Positions 19,882 through 30,669 of a DNA stretch of 38,931 bases are shown here, piece by piece. The notes under the pieces are model-generated. The model searched no databases. It saw only the letters and a list, made by a program, of their open reading frames with translations, and was not told where the DNA came from. How positions within the stretch are numbered: position 1 is the stretch's first letter; the number at the start of each line of letters is the position of its first letter. The stretch spans positions 1 through 38,931 of the forward strand of contig JAYMGJ010000509.1 in the NCBI GenBank assembly GCA_037178675.1. Reading direction: 5' to 3'. A program made the position numbers and the translations under genes. Origin of the DNA: Scleroderma bovista (lineage: Eukaryota > Basidiomycota > Agaricomycetes > Boletales > Sclerodermataceae).

Positions 19882-20038
19882 TATAAGATATGGTACATTT
19901 TGTACTTCATTGTCAATACTCTGTCACATATAGTTACTATTGTCACATAATTGTCACACATACGTGACATATGCCTGTCTGCATAAACGACCTAATGCAT
20001 ATAAATTTCGTGGTCCCGTTGATATGCGTTATGATGTA

Positions 20039-20859
20039 CAGTAGACTACATCAAAATGCATTAGGTATGCATGCATAAAATAGGTAGTGCATCAGATTTC
20101 CCTGGAACCGAGTTGGGACCCACTCAAAATTGCTCATCTGTGCATAATGCAAAGTGCAAGCTATTGTGGTGAAATTTATGCATTATGAGCACTACCAATT
20201 GAATGGCCTGGGCTGAGCAGGGCAAGGTGTTGCATTCAAATCAACTAAAATATGCCCTACCACTACCTGTAAGACATATTCAAAGTTAACACACATCTGA
20301 CCAAGGTCAATTACATCTAAAATATATAAGGAGCAATTGCTGGTGGATGTGTCTGCATCAAGTCATAGTACAAGTGGAACTAAGTGGATACAATTGATGG
20401 CTGGTGGCACTTCGTCATCGTCATTGGGTGGGTAGCGCCAATGTGGCAGTGATGGTCAATGTTGGTGTTGGTGTTGGTGTTGTCATGGTCATAGTCTCAA
20501 TGTTATTCTCATTACAGGCAGTGGTATGGTGTCATTGTGGTCATGGTGATCTATCAGCTTGGTTGTTGTTTGTGGTAGTCCAGCATTGGTTGTGGTGATG
20601 ATCCTAGCATCGGTTGCCATCGTGGTTGTGACAGTCAACATTGGTGGTGGCATTGTCATCATCGACACCGATGACGGTGGCGGCACCGACTTGTTCTCGT
20701 CCTTGTTGTCAACAATAGCACGGCATCATGTCTTTGTCAACACTAGTCACAACATGTCACACGGATGTCACATAGGCGTGACAAAAGCCTTGTGCATAAA
20801 CGACCTAATGCATAAACTTTTGGCAGTCCCATTGAGATGCATTATGAGGTAGTCTACTG
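20039..20859 (+). mobile_element. Non-autonomous pogo relative (element B) nested in element A
   Basis: This 821-bp element has inverted ends CAGTAGACTAC (20039-20049, and inverted at 20849-20859), flanked by TA at 20037-20038 and 20860-20861. Its first 170 bp resemble the left end of element A, and its last 110 bp resemble A's right end (TGCATAAACGACCTAATGCAT), so it belongs to the same family. The middle has an ATATATAAGG promoter-like site near 20320 and a GTTGGT microsatellite near 20455-20485, but no transposase. It would need another element's transposase to move. Confidence 0.85.
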
Positions 20860-20871
20860 TAGTCAACTGTA

Positions 20872-21630
20872 TGCCTAATTCTCACTGGGAAGCTTCACAC
20901 CCTAGCTCTTGAATCCGATTGATTCCCTCGCCCTCATCGACATCATTCACCTTTTGCTGTTGTTGTCCAATGGCGCAGGAATCCTGGTTGATATAAATGG
21001 GGGAAATGAGGGAACATCAAGGCGAAACCGGCGCCTGCATAAGTTCTAGTTTTTGGTACGGCAAAGCGATGGAAATACACAGTGGTGCAGAGCGACAACG
21101 CCCTACTGGGGGTCCTGTTAATCTCTTGACTTTGATCATGCAGGTCGCCGACAAGCTGATCATAGAATTGTCAGTGAGGTTATGTCCTCGGCAGTTTCAG
21201 TTCGCCAAGGGTGCCTGCAACAACAGACGATTTTTCCGTCGCGCCATTATATGCATCAATAAAATCATGTAAAGGGTGCATATGTAAGTCCTCCATTATC
21301 CTTGTTACACTTACTCGTTCAAGGCTCGCGCGCGCGCACTTCCGGACCATCTCCCTTTATCTTGGTGATGCATGAATGTACTTAGTGAGAGAAATGGAGT
21401 CCACAAGCCTGCAGGCCATTGGTTTTGATCAGAAAGTGATATTTTCTCGAATCCCAAGTTAGCGACAGCTAACCGATGATACCAATGGCTCTCCAGGAAC
21501 CTTAATGATAGAGGTCGTGTCCACCGCTGGAGCAAATATTCACACATCATTGACATTCACGGCAAGAAATACAACTTGGGTATTCGAGAACTTGACAAAA
21601 CCAAGGTATGAGCTGAAGGAGGGTTCAACT
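20872..21630. other. Intergenic, no gene seen
   Basis: Right flank of the pogo element and downstream of the dynamin-like gene. Short open frames occur on both strands but none looks like protein. I see no terminal repeats, tRNA or clear regulatory site. Confidence 0.5.
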
Positions 21631-24390
21631 TCAAATGCTCAACTCCCGAAGCTCAACTTTCGCTGCCTGCAATCTTTCCAGCTTCCTCGTAATCTCCTTC
21701 CTCTTCGCCGCGATCGCAGGATGCTCCTCAAGCATGGAAGCACACCTTTGGTGCGCGTCCGGTCCAGTGAGCTGCAGCCCATCGCGGAGAGTCTGTTCGA
21801 GATCCCGTTCTAGTCCTCGGATGGCTTCATGGTCAATGGCCGTGGGCACCATATCGACGAAGCGTTTGTATGCCACTGGTAGTAGGCAAGAGAATGCCGC
21901 GCATCAGATCATGCTTCCATTTAAAAGAGGTATGCAATCCGTACCTTGGAAATAACCACGCACACTCGCCATGATACCCAATGCCGCTTCCATCGGATCC
22001 GATGGGAGCAACTTGTTGAGATCCTCACGCTGTGCATCGATCCCAAGTCTCCTGAGCGCCAAGATGGCGTCTTGGACGCGGTCACCGGCGCGAAGATATG
22101 GAGAAGCTTCTGACATCTGCTCATCAAGCGTGGCGTTGTGCCTGCACGACCTGTAATAAGCGAGGAACTTGTTCTTGTAATCGAAATAGTAGTGCGTATT
22201 GAGCGTCGCTGGTGATTGCTCGAGTTTCAGAAGCCATTCGATCCTCTCCTTGGAACGAGTCGCAGCAGCGTCGAGGTGGTCATGCATGATCATCCTTTGT
22301 ATATCGGTGAGCAGTGAACGGAAATCAGGTACGTGAGTGCATATGACGTACAGAACTGATTTCTTAGCACCTCCCCGTCCCACATTCGAAAAATGCCTGT
22401 CGACCATTGTCTCTATGTCTTTCTTGAGAATAGAGTGCACAGCATCGAACAAGGCAAGGGCGGGCTGTCGCCATTCCTTTACAAACTCTGCAATATAAGC
22501 CTTTTGAACAACGAAGGGGCAATGGTCAGGCAGTTCGCGTGTGCGAGACCTTGATGAGATGTCGGTCAGGTGGTTTGCGTATCGCTTAAAAGAGACACTG
22601 ACGTTTCCGCTCGATTCATTACTTGGTCAATGTATATTCCGAGGCCTAGACGCACGTCAATCGCAGATCCTTCGCAAAGGGTCACTCTTACCTATTTCTT
22701 GTCATCGTTCTCGCTCTCTTCCTCGTTGGACAAGAATGTAGCCTCAGGCATAGTCCTGTCTTCATCGTCATCGTCGTTCTCCCAAGGCACGAAACAAGGA
22801 GCAGATGCATATATTCTGCGCCTAAATTTGGTAGTGTGAGGATGCAATTTCTGCAAAAGCCCATCCGCGCCTGGCGTTCCCTCAACGCGCTCAGAGAGGT
22901 CTTTCTTGAATGCATCAATGAGTTTCAGCACTTCACCCAGTGGGTTTCCAGATGGCGGCTGCGGCAATTCTTCAAGCTGATTCTCTGTTTCTTGTAACAC
23001 CCTGTAAAGTTCCTCTTGAATCTCTGGAAGTCTATAAAAATACGTAATATATAAGCATCCTGTTTAATGCGAATGAGGGAAACATAGGATTGCACGACAT
23101 ACCTCTTCGCAATGAGCTCTGCAAGGATGTTGCTCAGACGCTCTACTAATTTGCTCGTGCGGAGGAGCGATTTGTGGAACGAGTCGAGATTACACCATGG
23201 TTGGTTAGTAGCAAACCATTCCTCTTCTTGACGGCGCGCTCTGGCCCAGGTGATCCCTTGGCTTAGGTCATGCGAACTCGGTTGCTTTACACAGAACCAG
23301 TTGTTGACCAACGGTTCTCGATCGTTGCGGATCAGTCGAACCCAAGACTCCTCCTCACCTTGAGGGATACGATCCGGCTTAGTGAGGACCCCTGTGGAGT
23401 GGACGAGTCAGGAGCGAGGGAGGAACGTGGCTTGAGTGACTGACCCACTGTTCGCCTGCCTTCCGGGTCATACTTCTTCGCGAGGTGGTGTGCCCCCTGA
23501 TTCTCAAAATCAGCTGAGAGTGCAGTAAGTCAGTTTTTTTTTCTGTGCATACACAACAGGCTTGATACGGACTTTCACATGCAACTGTGAGCAAGATGAC
23601 GCAGCTCTTCTTCTTGATGTACGAGGTCACAAGCTTTTGAACCAGTTCGATGTCATCCTCCCTCCCGTGTTCTCCGACGCTTGCAATAAGTCCAGGCAGA
23701 TCTACGAATGACAAATCCTCGAGTTCCCGACCACTGATCTCCAGCGATATGTAGTTGCGCGAGAACGATATCTCATTGTCCTTGACAGCTGCGCCACCGA
23801 GGAAGGTAGAAAGGCTCGTGCTGGGGTTCAAAATAGCACGTTGGGCACGCCGAATCCGTTCTTCCACCTCGGCCTTATCGAAAATGGCATCTCCAAAATT
23901 TTCAATGCGCGGTGGGATATCCTCCCCATAGATGTCCGTATGAAAATGTAATTTGACAACGCACGACCAAGGTGTATCTGCATGAGTGAGCTTACATTCC
24001 GTGGGACACCTACGGGTCCAAAATCACGGTAAATGCCAAACCATAAATGAAGTGAATATACCTTGTGCATGTCCCTGACGAACGAGGAAGTGTAATACCA
24101 GAGATGGACTCTATGAGGGATGATTTCCCTGCACTCTGATTGCCTATGACAGCGATCATGGGCAAGTCAATATCTCTCTGGATGCTATATTTCGTGAGTG
24201 AGTACATTTCCGGACACTGCAACAACACCGTATGCCGCGCTTACCCCGTGTTACGAAGGCGATTCACGAGGTCGAGCATGGCGCGACGGTGCCGAGCAGT
24301 AGCAGGATCAGAGAGTCCTATACCATCGAACTGAGAATCCATGTCCGAAAACGTGGATGGAGTAGAAAAGGCTGAAGAGAGGGCGGTCAT
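21631..24390 (-). CDS. Dynamin-family GTPase (one internal TAG)
   Basis: Exons 24390-24245, 24184-24062, 24009-23573, 23513-23445, 23391-23103, 23031-22603, 22549-21945 and 21875-21631 sum to 2343 nt (780 aa). Dynamins bind GTP and assemble on membranes to cut or fuse them. The GTPase domain has GNQSAGKSS (63-71), a switch-I threonine in SGTCTR, DLPG (193-196) and TKPD (262-265). The middle/stalk domain ([20 protein letters not shown] onward) and a C-terminal effector-like domain follow. There is no PH or Pro-rich tail, so it resembles Mx/Vps1-like fungal proteins. TAG at codon 468 (22694-22692) lies inside the stalk in an otherwise continuous frame. It is either a recent nonsense allele, a sequencing error or an unmodelled splice. 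Confidence 0.85.
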
Positions 24391-24422
24391 GATCGATGGA
24401 GGAACTGCTGGACGAGGCCCGA

Positions 24423-24429
24423 CTTTATA
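24423..24429 (-). promoter_or_regulatory. TATA box of the dynamin-like gene
   Basis: On the minus strand TATAAAG lies 33 bases before the ATG at 24390. The short distance implies a very short leader. Confidence 0.5.
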
Positions 24430-25002
24430 GTGCTGGATACAGCACAGTCAGCACAGGAGCCCCAGGCGATTGGTCCAAGCATGATCATCGGCCCCCCAAA
24501 TCCAAACGGTTTCCTAGAAAGAAGGAATCGATACAGCAACGATCGTAATGACAGGAGAACAACGTACTGCGTGAGGCGATGTCCAGTCCTTTGTTTCTCC
24601 GGCGGCTGGCGTGACAGATAGGCTGGGCAGTGTGATCACATTTGACAGTCTTTTGTACTTGACGGAGCCCTCTCATGAAGGAGCGGAAAAGGTGCTTTCC
24701 AAACGGAGAGTGTAATCCTCTGCACATTCCCTCGGGGTTTGTAGATCCCGGGAATAAGAAATGACCCAGTAGGGGCCGTCGATGCTGTAGATGAGACTGT
24801 TGTAGGTCCACAGTAGTTAGGTTTGCAGGTTGAAACTGCACCGCTTCTCAGACAACTGACGTCGGATACATGATATTTACGAAGCAAGCGAAAATACAGT
24901 CAAGTCCATATCGATAGTACCCTAAAGGTTATAACCATATCTTATCGCGACGGTACTCCATCCATGTGAGGATAGTACACCAACACAATTGACGCGCAAC
25001 GA
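24430..25002. other. Intergenic between the dynamin-like and hsp20 genes
   Basis: Both neighbours are on the minus strand, so this holds the hsp20 3' end and the dynamin-like promoter. Open frames up to 118 codons exist on the minus strand, but they lack recognisable domains or a convincing start. Confidence 0.5.
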
Positions 25003-25577
25003 TTATGAAATGGTAATGCGATGGGGCTGCTGTTCAGCTGTGGCTCTGGGAAACGTAACACTCAGGAGGCCATCCTCCATCTTAGCATTTACATCCTCGG
25101 GCTGCATGGCGTTGTCAGTACAGGAACCCTCTCAGATAGGACGCGAACCTTACCTGTACACCCACAGGAAGCTGAATAGTTCGCGAGAACTTGCCGTGAC
25201 GGCGCTCGCGAACAGCATACCCTCCTTCCTCTCGAGACTCCGTCTTATCGAACTCCCCAGAAACCGTCAGACGACCCTGGTGGACTTCGATAGAGACATC
25301 TTGCGACTTCAGCCCCGGCAACTCAAAGGTTGCAGTGACGGTGTTCGCTTCATTGTTTTCATGGAGGTCCATCCTATAGACATATGTCAGAACAATTCCA
25401 CTACTACCACGAATTGAGGACATACTTGGGACGGAGCAGCAATTGACGCTCATTGCTGGAGTCCTGACCTCTCTCGACTACAGCGCTCGAAGGATGGCAA
25501 CGAGCTACGAATGCGTCATCGAAGAGACGGTCGAAGGCGGAGAAAGGATCATAGCAGAAGCGCACGGGAAAAGACAT
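25003..25577 (-). CDS. Small heat-shock protein, Hsp20 / alpha-crystallin family
   Basis: Exons 25577-25426, 25373-25154 and 25095-25003 sum to 465 nt (154 aa), with introns of 52 and 58 bp. Small Hsps bind unfolding proteins and stop aggregation without ATP. The N-terminus MSFPVRFCYDPFSAFDRLFDDAF is typical of the fungal Hsp16-20 group. The alpha-crystallin domain runs from MDLHENNEANTVTATFELPG through REEGGYAVRERRHGKFSRTI to DGLLSVTFPRA, and the end HRITIS carries the I-x-I/V motif for oligomer assembly. A TATA box and a heat-shock element lie upstream. Confidence 0.93.
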
Positions 25578-25667
25578 TGTAGAGAAGTAGTTGTGGTGAT
25601 TGGAGAGTGATTGTTCTAGAGTTGATTGTTGTAACTCTTGGGATGACGACCGCAGGCCATTTTGGCC

Positions 25668-25675
25668 CTTATATA
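25668..25675 (-). promoter_or_regulatory. TATA box of the hsp20 gene
   Basis: TATATAAG on the minus strand, 91 bases before the start codon at 25577. Confidence 0.6.
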
Positions 25676-25731
25676 CGTCCCAGATCCCAAGGATTCGATG
25701 AGCCTTCGAAGGCTGAGGACATTCTCCGAGG

Positions 25732-25744
25732 TTCAAGAAAGTTC
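25732..25744 (-). promoter_or_regulatory. Heat-shock element
   Basis: TTCaaGAAagTTC gives three inverted 5-bp units with perfect spacing, the binding pattern of heat-shock factor Hsf1. It lies about 57 bases beyond the TATA box. More TTC/GAA half-sites occur nearby (25704-25709 and about 25810-25820). Confidence 0.75.
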
Positions 25745-25777
25745 CGCTGAAGGGGTAGCTTCCCGATTTGGAACACA

Positions 25778-26782
25778 ACTTGAAACTGTTGTGATCTATT
25801 TGGTCTTTTCCAGGAAGGGAAAGCTCCTGAGTCCCAAGGCCTTGTGGTAGAACAGTAGAAATTTTACCTCCCGCGCATAGTGTTGCCGTCGAACCTAAGT
25901 GAGCTCGCTTCGATTCTCAGTTTGTTGCAGTTCGAGAACTCGATGTGAAACGAAGTGCTCAAGCGAAGTGGAATGATTGGATGAGATACATCCTTGCTGA
26001 CATTAACACTTATAACTGCACACACTTCGAAGTGGCATTAACCCCCATTTCGACTCAGTGCTGTTCGAGGTAGCATTACCTGCCCATTGGCCAAGATGCT
26101 GATGGTTTATTCATTACACAACACTAGAGTAGGCCGGGTTGATTCGCTGTCCCTTGAAGGTCACCCCCCCGAACACAAGTAAATCATCACCCACCTCGCA
26201 TGGAAGAAATTCCGCCCTCTTCGAAACTGTATGGACTTTGCTCGAGAGTCCCTCCAAGTAAATTAGAAACCTGCCAAGGATCAAGAAACATACCATACGA
26301 AAGACATGCATCCCACAGCGACTCACCAGTTTAGATAAGTGTATACGGGGGACGCCAAGGTAGCTAGAGAATGTAGCCTAGTACGTACCTTCCAGGCTTC
26401 CACAGCTTTACTACATGGCGTTTAACAGCAGGGTCAACGCCGCAAATCAGCGCTCAGCAGTGGAACCGAGATAATACTTCGATTGGAAAATAGTGTCCAA
26501 CATCATGCACAAGGCCTGAGTCATTTCCTTGAAATTTGGCCATCGACGTGGGTCAAATTCAAATGGGCGAGTCATAGTCACGACTCACTACAGGAAGCAT
26601 GTGAAGAAAACAGGCACAAATAAAAGCAGAGTTTGCTCCACTGCCACTGCCAGCGCCCGTCGCCAACTTGCTGTGGGACATGCCCAAAACCGACGGCGCA
26701 GGAGCTGATATGAATATGAATGCGGCAGAGCTGTCCTTGATTTGATTCTTTCCTCAACCTACTCTCTCAACAGCCACCAGCG
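25778..26782. other. Intergenic, possible small minus-strand frames
   Basis: Between the divergent hsp20 and DUF3632 genes. On the minus strand a 43-codon frame starting MTRPFEFDPRRWPNFKEM (from about 26573) and a 70-codon frame at 26326-26114 might be exons of one gene, but I could not join them in frame or recognise a product. No TATA box is evident before the DUF3632 start. Confidence 0.3.
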
Positions 26783-27906
26783 ATGACTGATTCCCCTCTA
26801 CCCGTTGTGTATGACAGCGACAGCGATCTATCGTTGGGCGCAGACGGACTGTTTGACATTGATACTCTTGATGATGAAGACTCCCAGCCCAGCCCTTCAG
26901 AATACAGTACATTGAACTGGTTCCGCAAGCATCATCCTCTCCGTCGTCCGGGACCCATCACAGATCCAATTCTTCTCGGTATCGAATGTCATCCTGACTT
27001 GGAGCCATCTGACATCGAGCGTTTTACGTTCGGCATTCTCAACGAATACCTCCAGCCATCCAGCTGCACATCCCCCACGGATGCCGCTTGGCAGCTCCAC
27101 AACGGCCTTCCTTTCAACCGTCCGCATGTTGATGGGGAGGAGTCTCCCGAGTGTCTTTTGGAAGAATTTTGGGACCTCATGTTTAGACTAGCTCAACAGA
27201 TCCCCCACAACCACCCCTCTCAAGAGAGATTTGTGCAGTTCATCATCGCACTCAGGGATCTCCCTGTTGACACCAAGGTCCTCATTGGTAAAGACACCAG
27301 TCATCTCTGGCATGACCTGCCCATGCTTGGATTTGGTATGGCATCGTGGATGAACAGTACGTATTCATTCCCTCCGCCATATTTGGCACGCCTCATATCT
27401 CTCTGCCTTTAGGGATACCGATTGGTGACATCTTGATCGATGATAATACGCGCCAACGGTGGCACAGCTACAATTCATTCGTTGCTCGTCTTCTTCGCGA
27501 CGGCGTCTATGTAGGCCTTCATTCTGCAGCGCTCTCTTGCGTCTCCGTACTTTCCAGTGCTCTGGAAGATGAACCCGACCCCCGTTCTAAAGCATACAAG
27601 AATTATGGACTCGAGCTGGACGTATTCGTTCCTATCGCTGCTGATTGGATTCTCCTTGCCGCAAAAGAGGTATATTCTCTTAGTCTGGCAAACTACTCTG
27701 TTGGGTTTTATGGAAATCGGGGGAAGAATTTCAAGGGCCCGGTAGGATTTTCTGCGCCAAGGTGGGACTTTTGGAAGGGACGGTTCGAGGCGATTTCGAA
27801 TCATCACAACGTTAAGGATGAGACCAAGCTCCTCGCGAAACGAGCATTGGAAGCAATGCACACAACAGAACAGAGGAGCACTTCAGGTGCGTTACGTGCG
27901 TCGTGA
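26783..27906 (+). CDS. DUF3632 family protein
   Basis: Exons 26783-27356 and 27413-27906 (56-bp intron) sum to 1068 nt (355 aa). The N-terminus is acidic (DSDSDLSLG, DIDTLDDEDS). The body FWDLMFRLAQQIPHNHPSQERFVQFIIALRDLP, then LPMLGFGMASWMN and the later WILLAAKEVYSLSLANY, matches the general look of the fungal DUF3632 family, whose members have no known function. No signal peptide or transmembrane segment is seen. The ATG at 26783 has an A at -3 (CCAGCGATG). Family assignment is from memory. Confidence 0.7.
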
Positions 27907-28107
27907 TCCTTGAGTTCTTTGCACCGAGTTTCGTTTCCACCCTGTGTACGCAATGGTTATCTTTGCGAACGCTGTATGCTGCGGTTATATTTCTGTGTAC
28001 GAGTTCATTTACTTAGATCCCGTAAAGCACCTGCCTCGGATACTTTCACCCTGGAACAAGTTCGACACAATTTTGAGAGCTGCAGCATTTCTTCATAGAA
28101 TCTCTAT

Positions 28108-28188
28108 CATCTGCGTGATCAATATAATCCTCGCCTGTAACGCTGCGTCCGACGTAGCGTTACAGGCGAGGAGTATATCACGCAGATG
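28108..28188. repeat. Long imperfect hairpin
   Basis: Two nested perfect arms: 28108-28119 pairs with 28177-28188 (12 bp), and 28128-28143 pairs with 28157-28172 (16 bp). They are separated by an asymmetric internal loop (8 and 4 bases) and closed by a 13-base loop. It lies about 200 bp downstream of the DUF3632 stop and overlaps no supported gene. Confidence 0.85.
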
Positions 28189-28833
28189 CATGTACCAAAT
28201 TTCGAATGCATCAATGCAGGGCTCGATTATACATTGCATCAGCTGCTTGTTCAAATGAACTAAGTGTCGGCCTCTCAGCCCAAATTCATACTAACATAAT
28301 TACTAAACAGGCTAATAAAATAGATGGTGAGAAGCCCTCTATGTCTGCATGGCAGGACAGGCTCTTGGCCTGAATGCCCCAACACCGCAGCCCAATTTCT
28401 CCACAATTCGGATGCAAGCCCCTGTAAGCGGGTGGGTATAATGGATGCCAGCCAACATTGAAAAACCCTTTTGGTTCGCAATTTGTTGAAGCTGCGCACT
28501 GTACGTATATGGTTATTGTGAGTGACTACTACTACGTGGTGATCTGATCGGGATTTTGCTGTGGCGACCATGAGTGGTACAGCAGTGGTCGCCAACAAGT
28601 TCAAACATGGCCAGTTGCTGTATCGTGTATTGGCTGGGGGGTGCATGGGCTCATTCAAAATGCCGGACATGAGGAAGGCATCTGCTTTCCCTTGCCTTGA
28701 CCACCGACTGTCATTTACTCCAGCTCTTCCAGACGGATTGTGCGTGCTATCATTTCCACTCATTACATTGGTATAACCCACAGGCTTGGCTTAAAGTTGG
28801 GACTCCAAGTAATACCCTACTAGCCCACAAACC
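28189..28833. other. Intergenic, no gene supported
   Basis: A 168-codon minus-strand frame (28781-28275) covers most of it, but its composition is unlike a conserved protein and I recognise nothing in it. It probably holds the promoter of the plus-strand gene at 28834. Confidence 0.4.
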
Positions 28834-29517
28834 ATGAGCCACAGAAAAGGAAAGAAACCCACACAACCCGTGGCTTCCAGCGGGTCTGCAAAGCCAAATG
28901 ACGTTGTTCCCCATGTATACCAAGACCCGAAGCTTAAGCCCCCTACTGATGGCCGGCCCCCTTCGTTTCGAAGTTTTCCTCCAGGCACGGTATGCGGGTC
29001 ACATCTTGTAGTATTCAGTATGTGTGGTTCACGTCTACAATGCCAGACATTCTCCCTCACGGACACCCGGCCTAATGGTGAAGATATAGTCATTAGTGCT
29101 GGCAAAGCGGAATGCGATGTCCGTGCCACCAATAGTGGATTTGACCCAGGCGCAAGTGGATACTCGCACCCATTTTATAACCACGGCAATCACCGGTGGT
29201 TGGTCGGAGCAGGCAATAAGCCCAAAGCCCAGCTTCGGGAGGTACCAATCAGTAATGGTCCGCCTTACAATTGTAACCAGAAACGAACGGAACCCCCACC
29301 CTCCGCTCGTGCACTTTATACAGTTCCTGATAAGACCTTGGTCCACGTAGTTTACCATCCACAGGGTTCCAAAGGTGAACTCGTGCCTGCAACCGCCATG
29401 CTAGGAAGGTATACTTCTCTTATTTCGTCTGCCAACTGACACCGGCTCAATCTATGTTTGAACATGAACAGGCCACCGGAGCCTCCTGCACAGGCGAAGC
29501 AGAAAGGTCGCAAGTGA
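28834..29517 (+). CDS. Hypothetical 206-aa protein
   Basis: Exons 28834-29408 and 29472-29517 (63-bp intron, AG/GTATAC...AACAG/G) sum to 621 nt. The product starts MSHRKGKKPTQP and ends PPAQAKQKGRK, so it is basic and low-complexity at both ends. The middle has PPSFRSFPPGTVCGSHLVVF, TFSLTDTRPNGED and TLVHVVYHPQG. I recognise no domain, signal peptide or membrane segment. Support comes from a good start context (ACAAACCATGA), a well-formed intron and a frame maintained into a short second exon. An alternative with an additional intron after FPPG is possible. Confidence 0.5.
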
Positions 29518-30669
29518 AGTGCAGCTAACCTCATTCTTCTTTGATCAAAGTTTGTCTATTTTTCTGTCATCATCTACACATTTTTGTAGTCGTGAATTTG
29601 GTCTGGAGAATGTTTTCGATGCACCATTGGTCGGTTATCCTATCGAGGAACCCTCAGCAGTATGATTACATATCAATCAAATTGTGTTGTCATGGCCAAC
29701 CTAATAGTTAGTAGATCCTAATGACCTTCCACGGTGTAAGCACTGTTGCCCAAGGCATCCTCTACCAATCACCAAGTTAGGTGGAAAAGTTATACGAGAA
29801 CAGGGTCCCATTGAAACAAGTATAACCACAGTAAGCCTGAGCCCGGCCGTGGACTCTCGAAGAATGGAACATTGCTATACTACACGAGTGTCAAGTGGCC
29901 AGTCTTACATATCAAGTCCAATGACATGTCAAGGCATCAAAGCACCTTTCCATCAAAAGTAAATCATCACCAACCTTCCTCTTTCTCGCAGACTCGCAGG
30001 ATAGACTTACATGAGACCGAAGAGACAAGCCCCATCACAGTAAGCTGTAATAGCTACCTCATGCAGCTGCACTGGAGTAAGACAGAATGACGAAAAAGGG
30101 AAATGAACCACTGTACTCATGCCGGCGGTGCAAGTGGGGCACAAAAACTGCAGCTGAATAAGTCTCAGAAGCTCACCAGATCAAATTAATACATGCCATT
30201 GCGGAAACATCAAGGCGAAACAGGAAAGATCCTAACCAAAATGATTACACAGCGCGTCAACGTCTTGTCAACACTAGTAGAAGCCTTGGAAACAAGATCC
30301 TAACACCATGTGGATAAATGTCAGTGGAACTTGAGTTGGCACCGCCAATGCACTCCACCGGCGTGACATTTGGTATCCAGATGGAGTGAACTTGTTATAT
30401 CCGACATCGGTGGACAATGCCACAACGGCATGCCAGCCTTTGTCCCAGCTTTCCCATCATGGATCCTCATGAGGCATTGGTTGTATGTATTCGCATAGAG
30501 ATTAGAACATATGTGGGTCGATGAAACGTTTCATCGTCAACTAGAGGAGAAGAGTCTGCCACGGCTGGTGCTGTTGTGGAGTTGGTGAGAGTACCAGTAT
30601 TTAGGGGTTATTGACTACCTAAACGGACACAAACAAGGTCTCCACTTTTTGATCAAGTACGAACCTGCC
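29518..30669. other. Intergenic, 1.15 kb without a gene
   Basis: Only short open frames (72 codons or fewer) without recognisable features. It contains no repeat, tRNA or transposon end that I can see. The last part must hold the promoter of the flavin-reductase gene. Confidence 0.5.

Larger units (their letters stand above)
17467..20869 (+). mobile_element. Pogo-like transposon (element A), with a nested relative
   Basis: Terminal repeats are CAGTTGACTACATC at 17467-17480 and its inverted copy at the right end, where GTCAACTG (20862-20869) is separated from the rest (ending GATGTA, 20033-20038) by element B. Outside both ends is TA (17465-17466 and 20870-20871), the target duplication of the Tc1/mariner superfamily. 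CAGT termini and a DDE_1 transposase (17710-19881) point to the pogo group. Subterminal ATGCATTAGGT and GCATAATGC motifs occur at both ends. Confidence 0.85.

Noticed and set aside
20404..20700. Frames rich in Val, Cys and Trp inside element B
   Set aside because: They come from the GTTGGT microsatellite-like sequence, with no start, domain or splice support.
22646..22691. A 46-bp intron (GTAAGAG...GTCTAG) in the dynamin-like gene next to the TAG
   Set aside because: 46 is not a multiple of three. Removing it shifts the downstream stalk domain out of frame, whereas keeping it preserves frame apart from the TAG.
28275..28781. 168-codon minus-strand open frame
   Set aside because: No recognisable motif, composition unlike a conserved protein, and it lies in the presumed promoter of the plus-strand gene at 28834.
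21008..30222. Shared 16-mer AACATCAAGGCGAAAC at about 21012 and 30207
   Set aside because: One shared 16-mer in 39 kb is close to chance level, and the flanks do not match.
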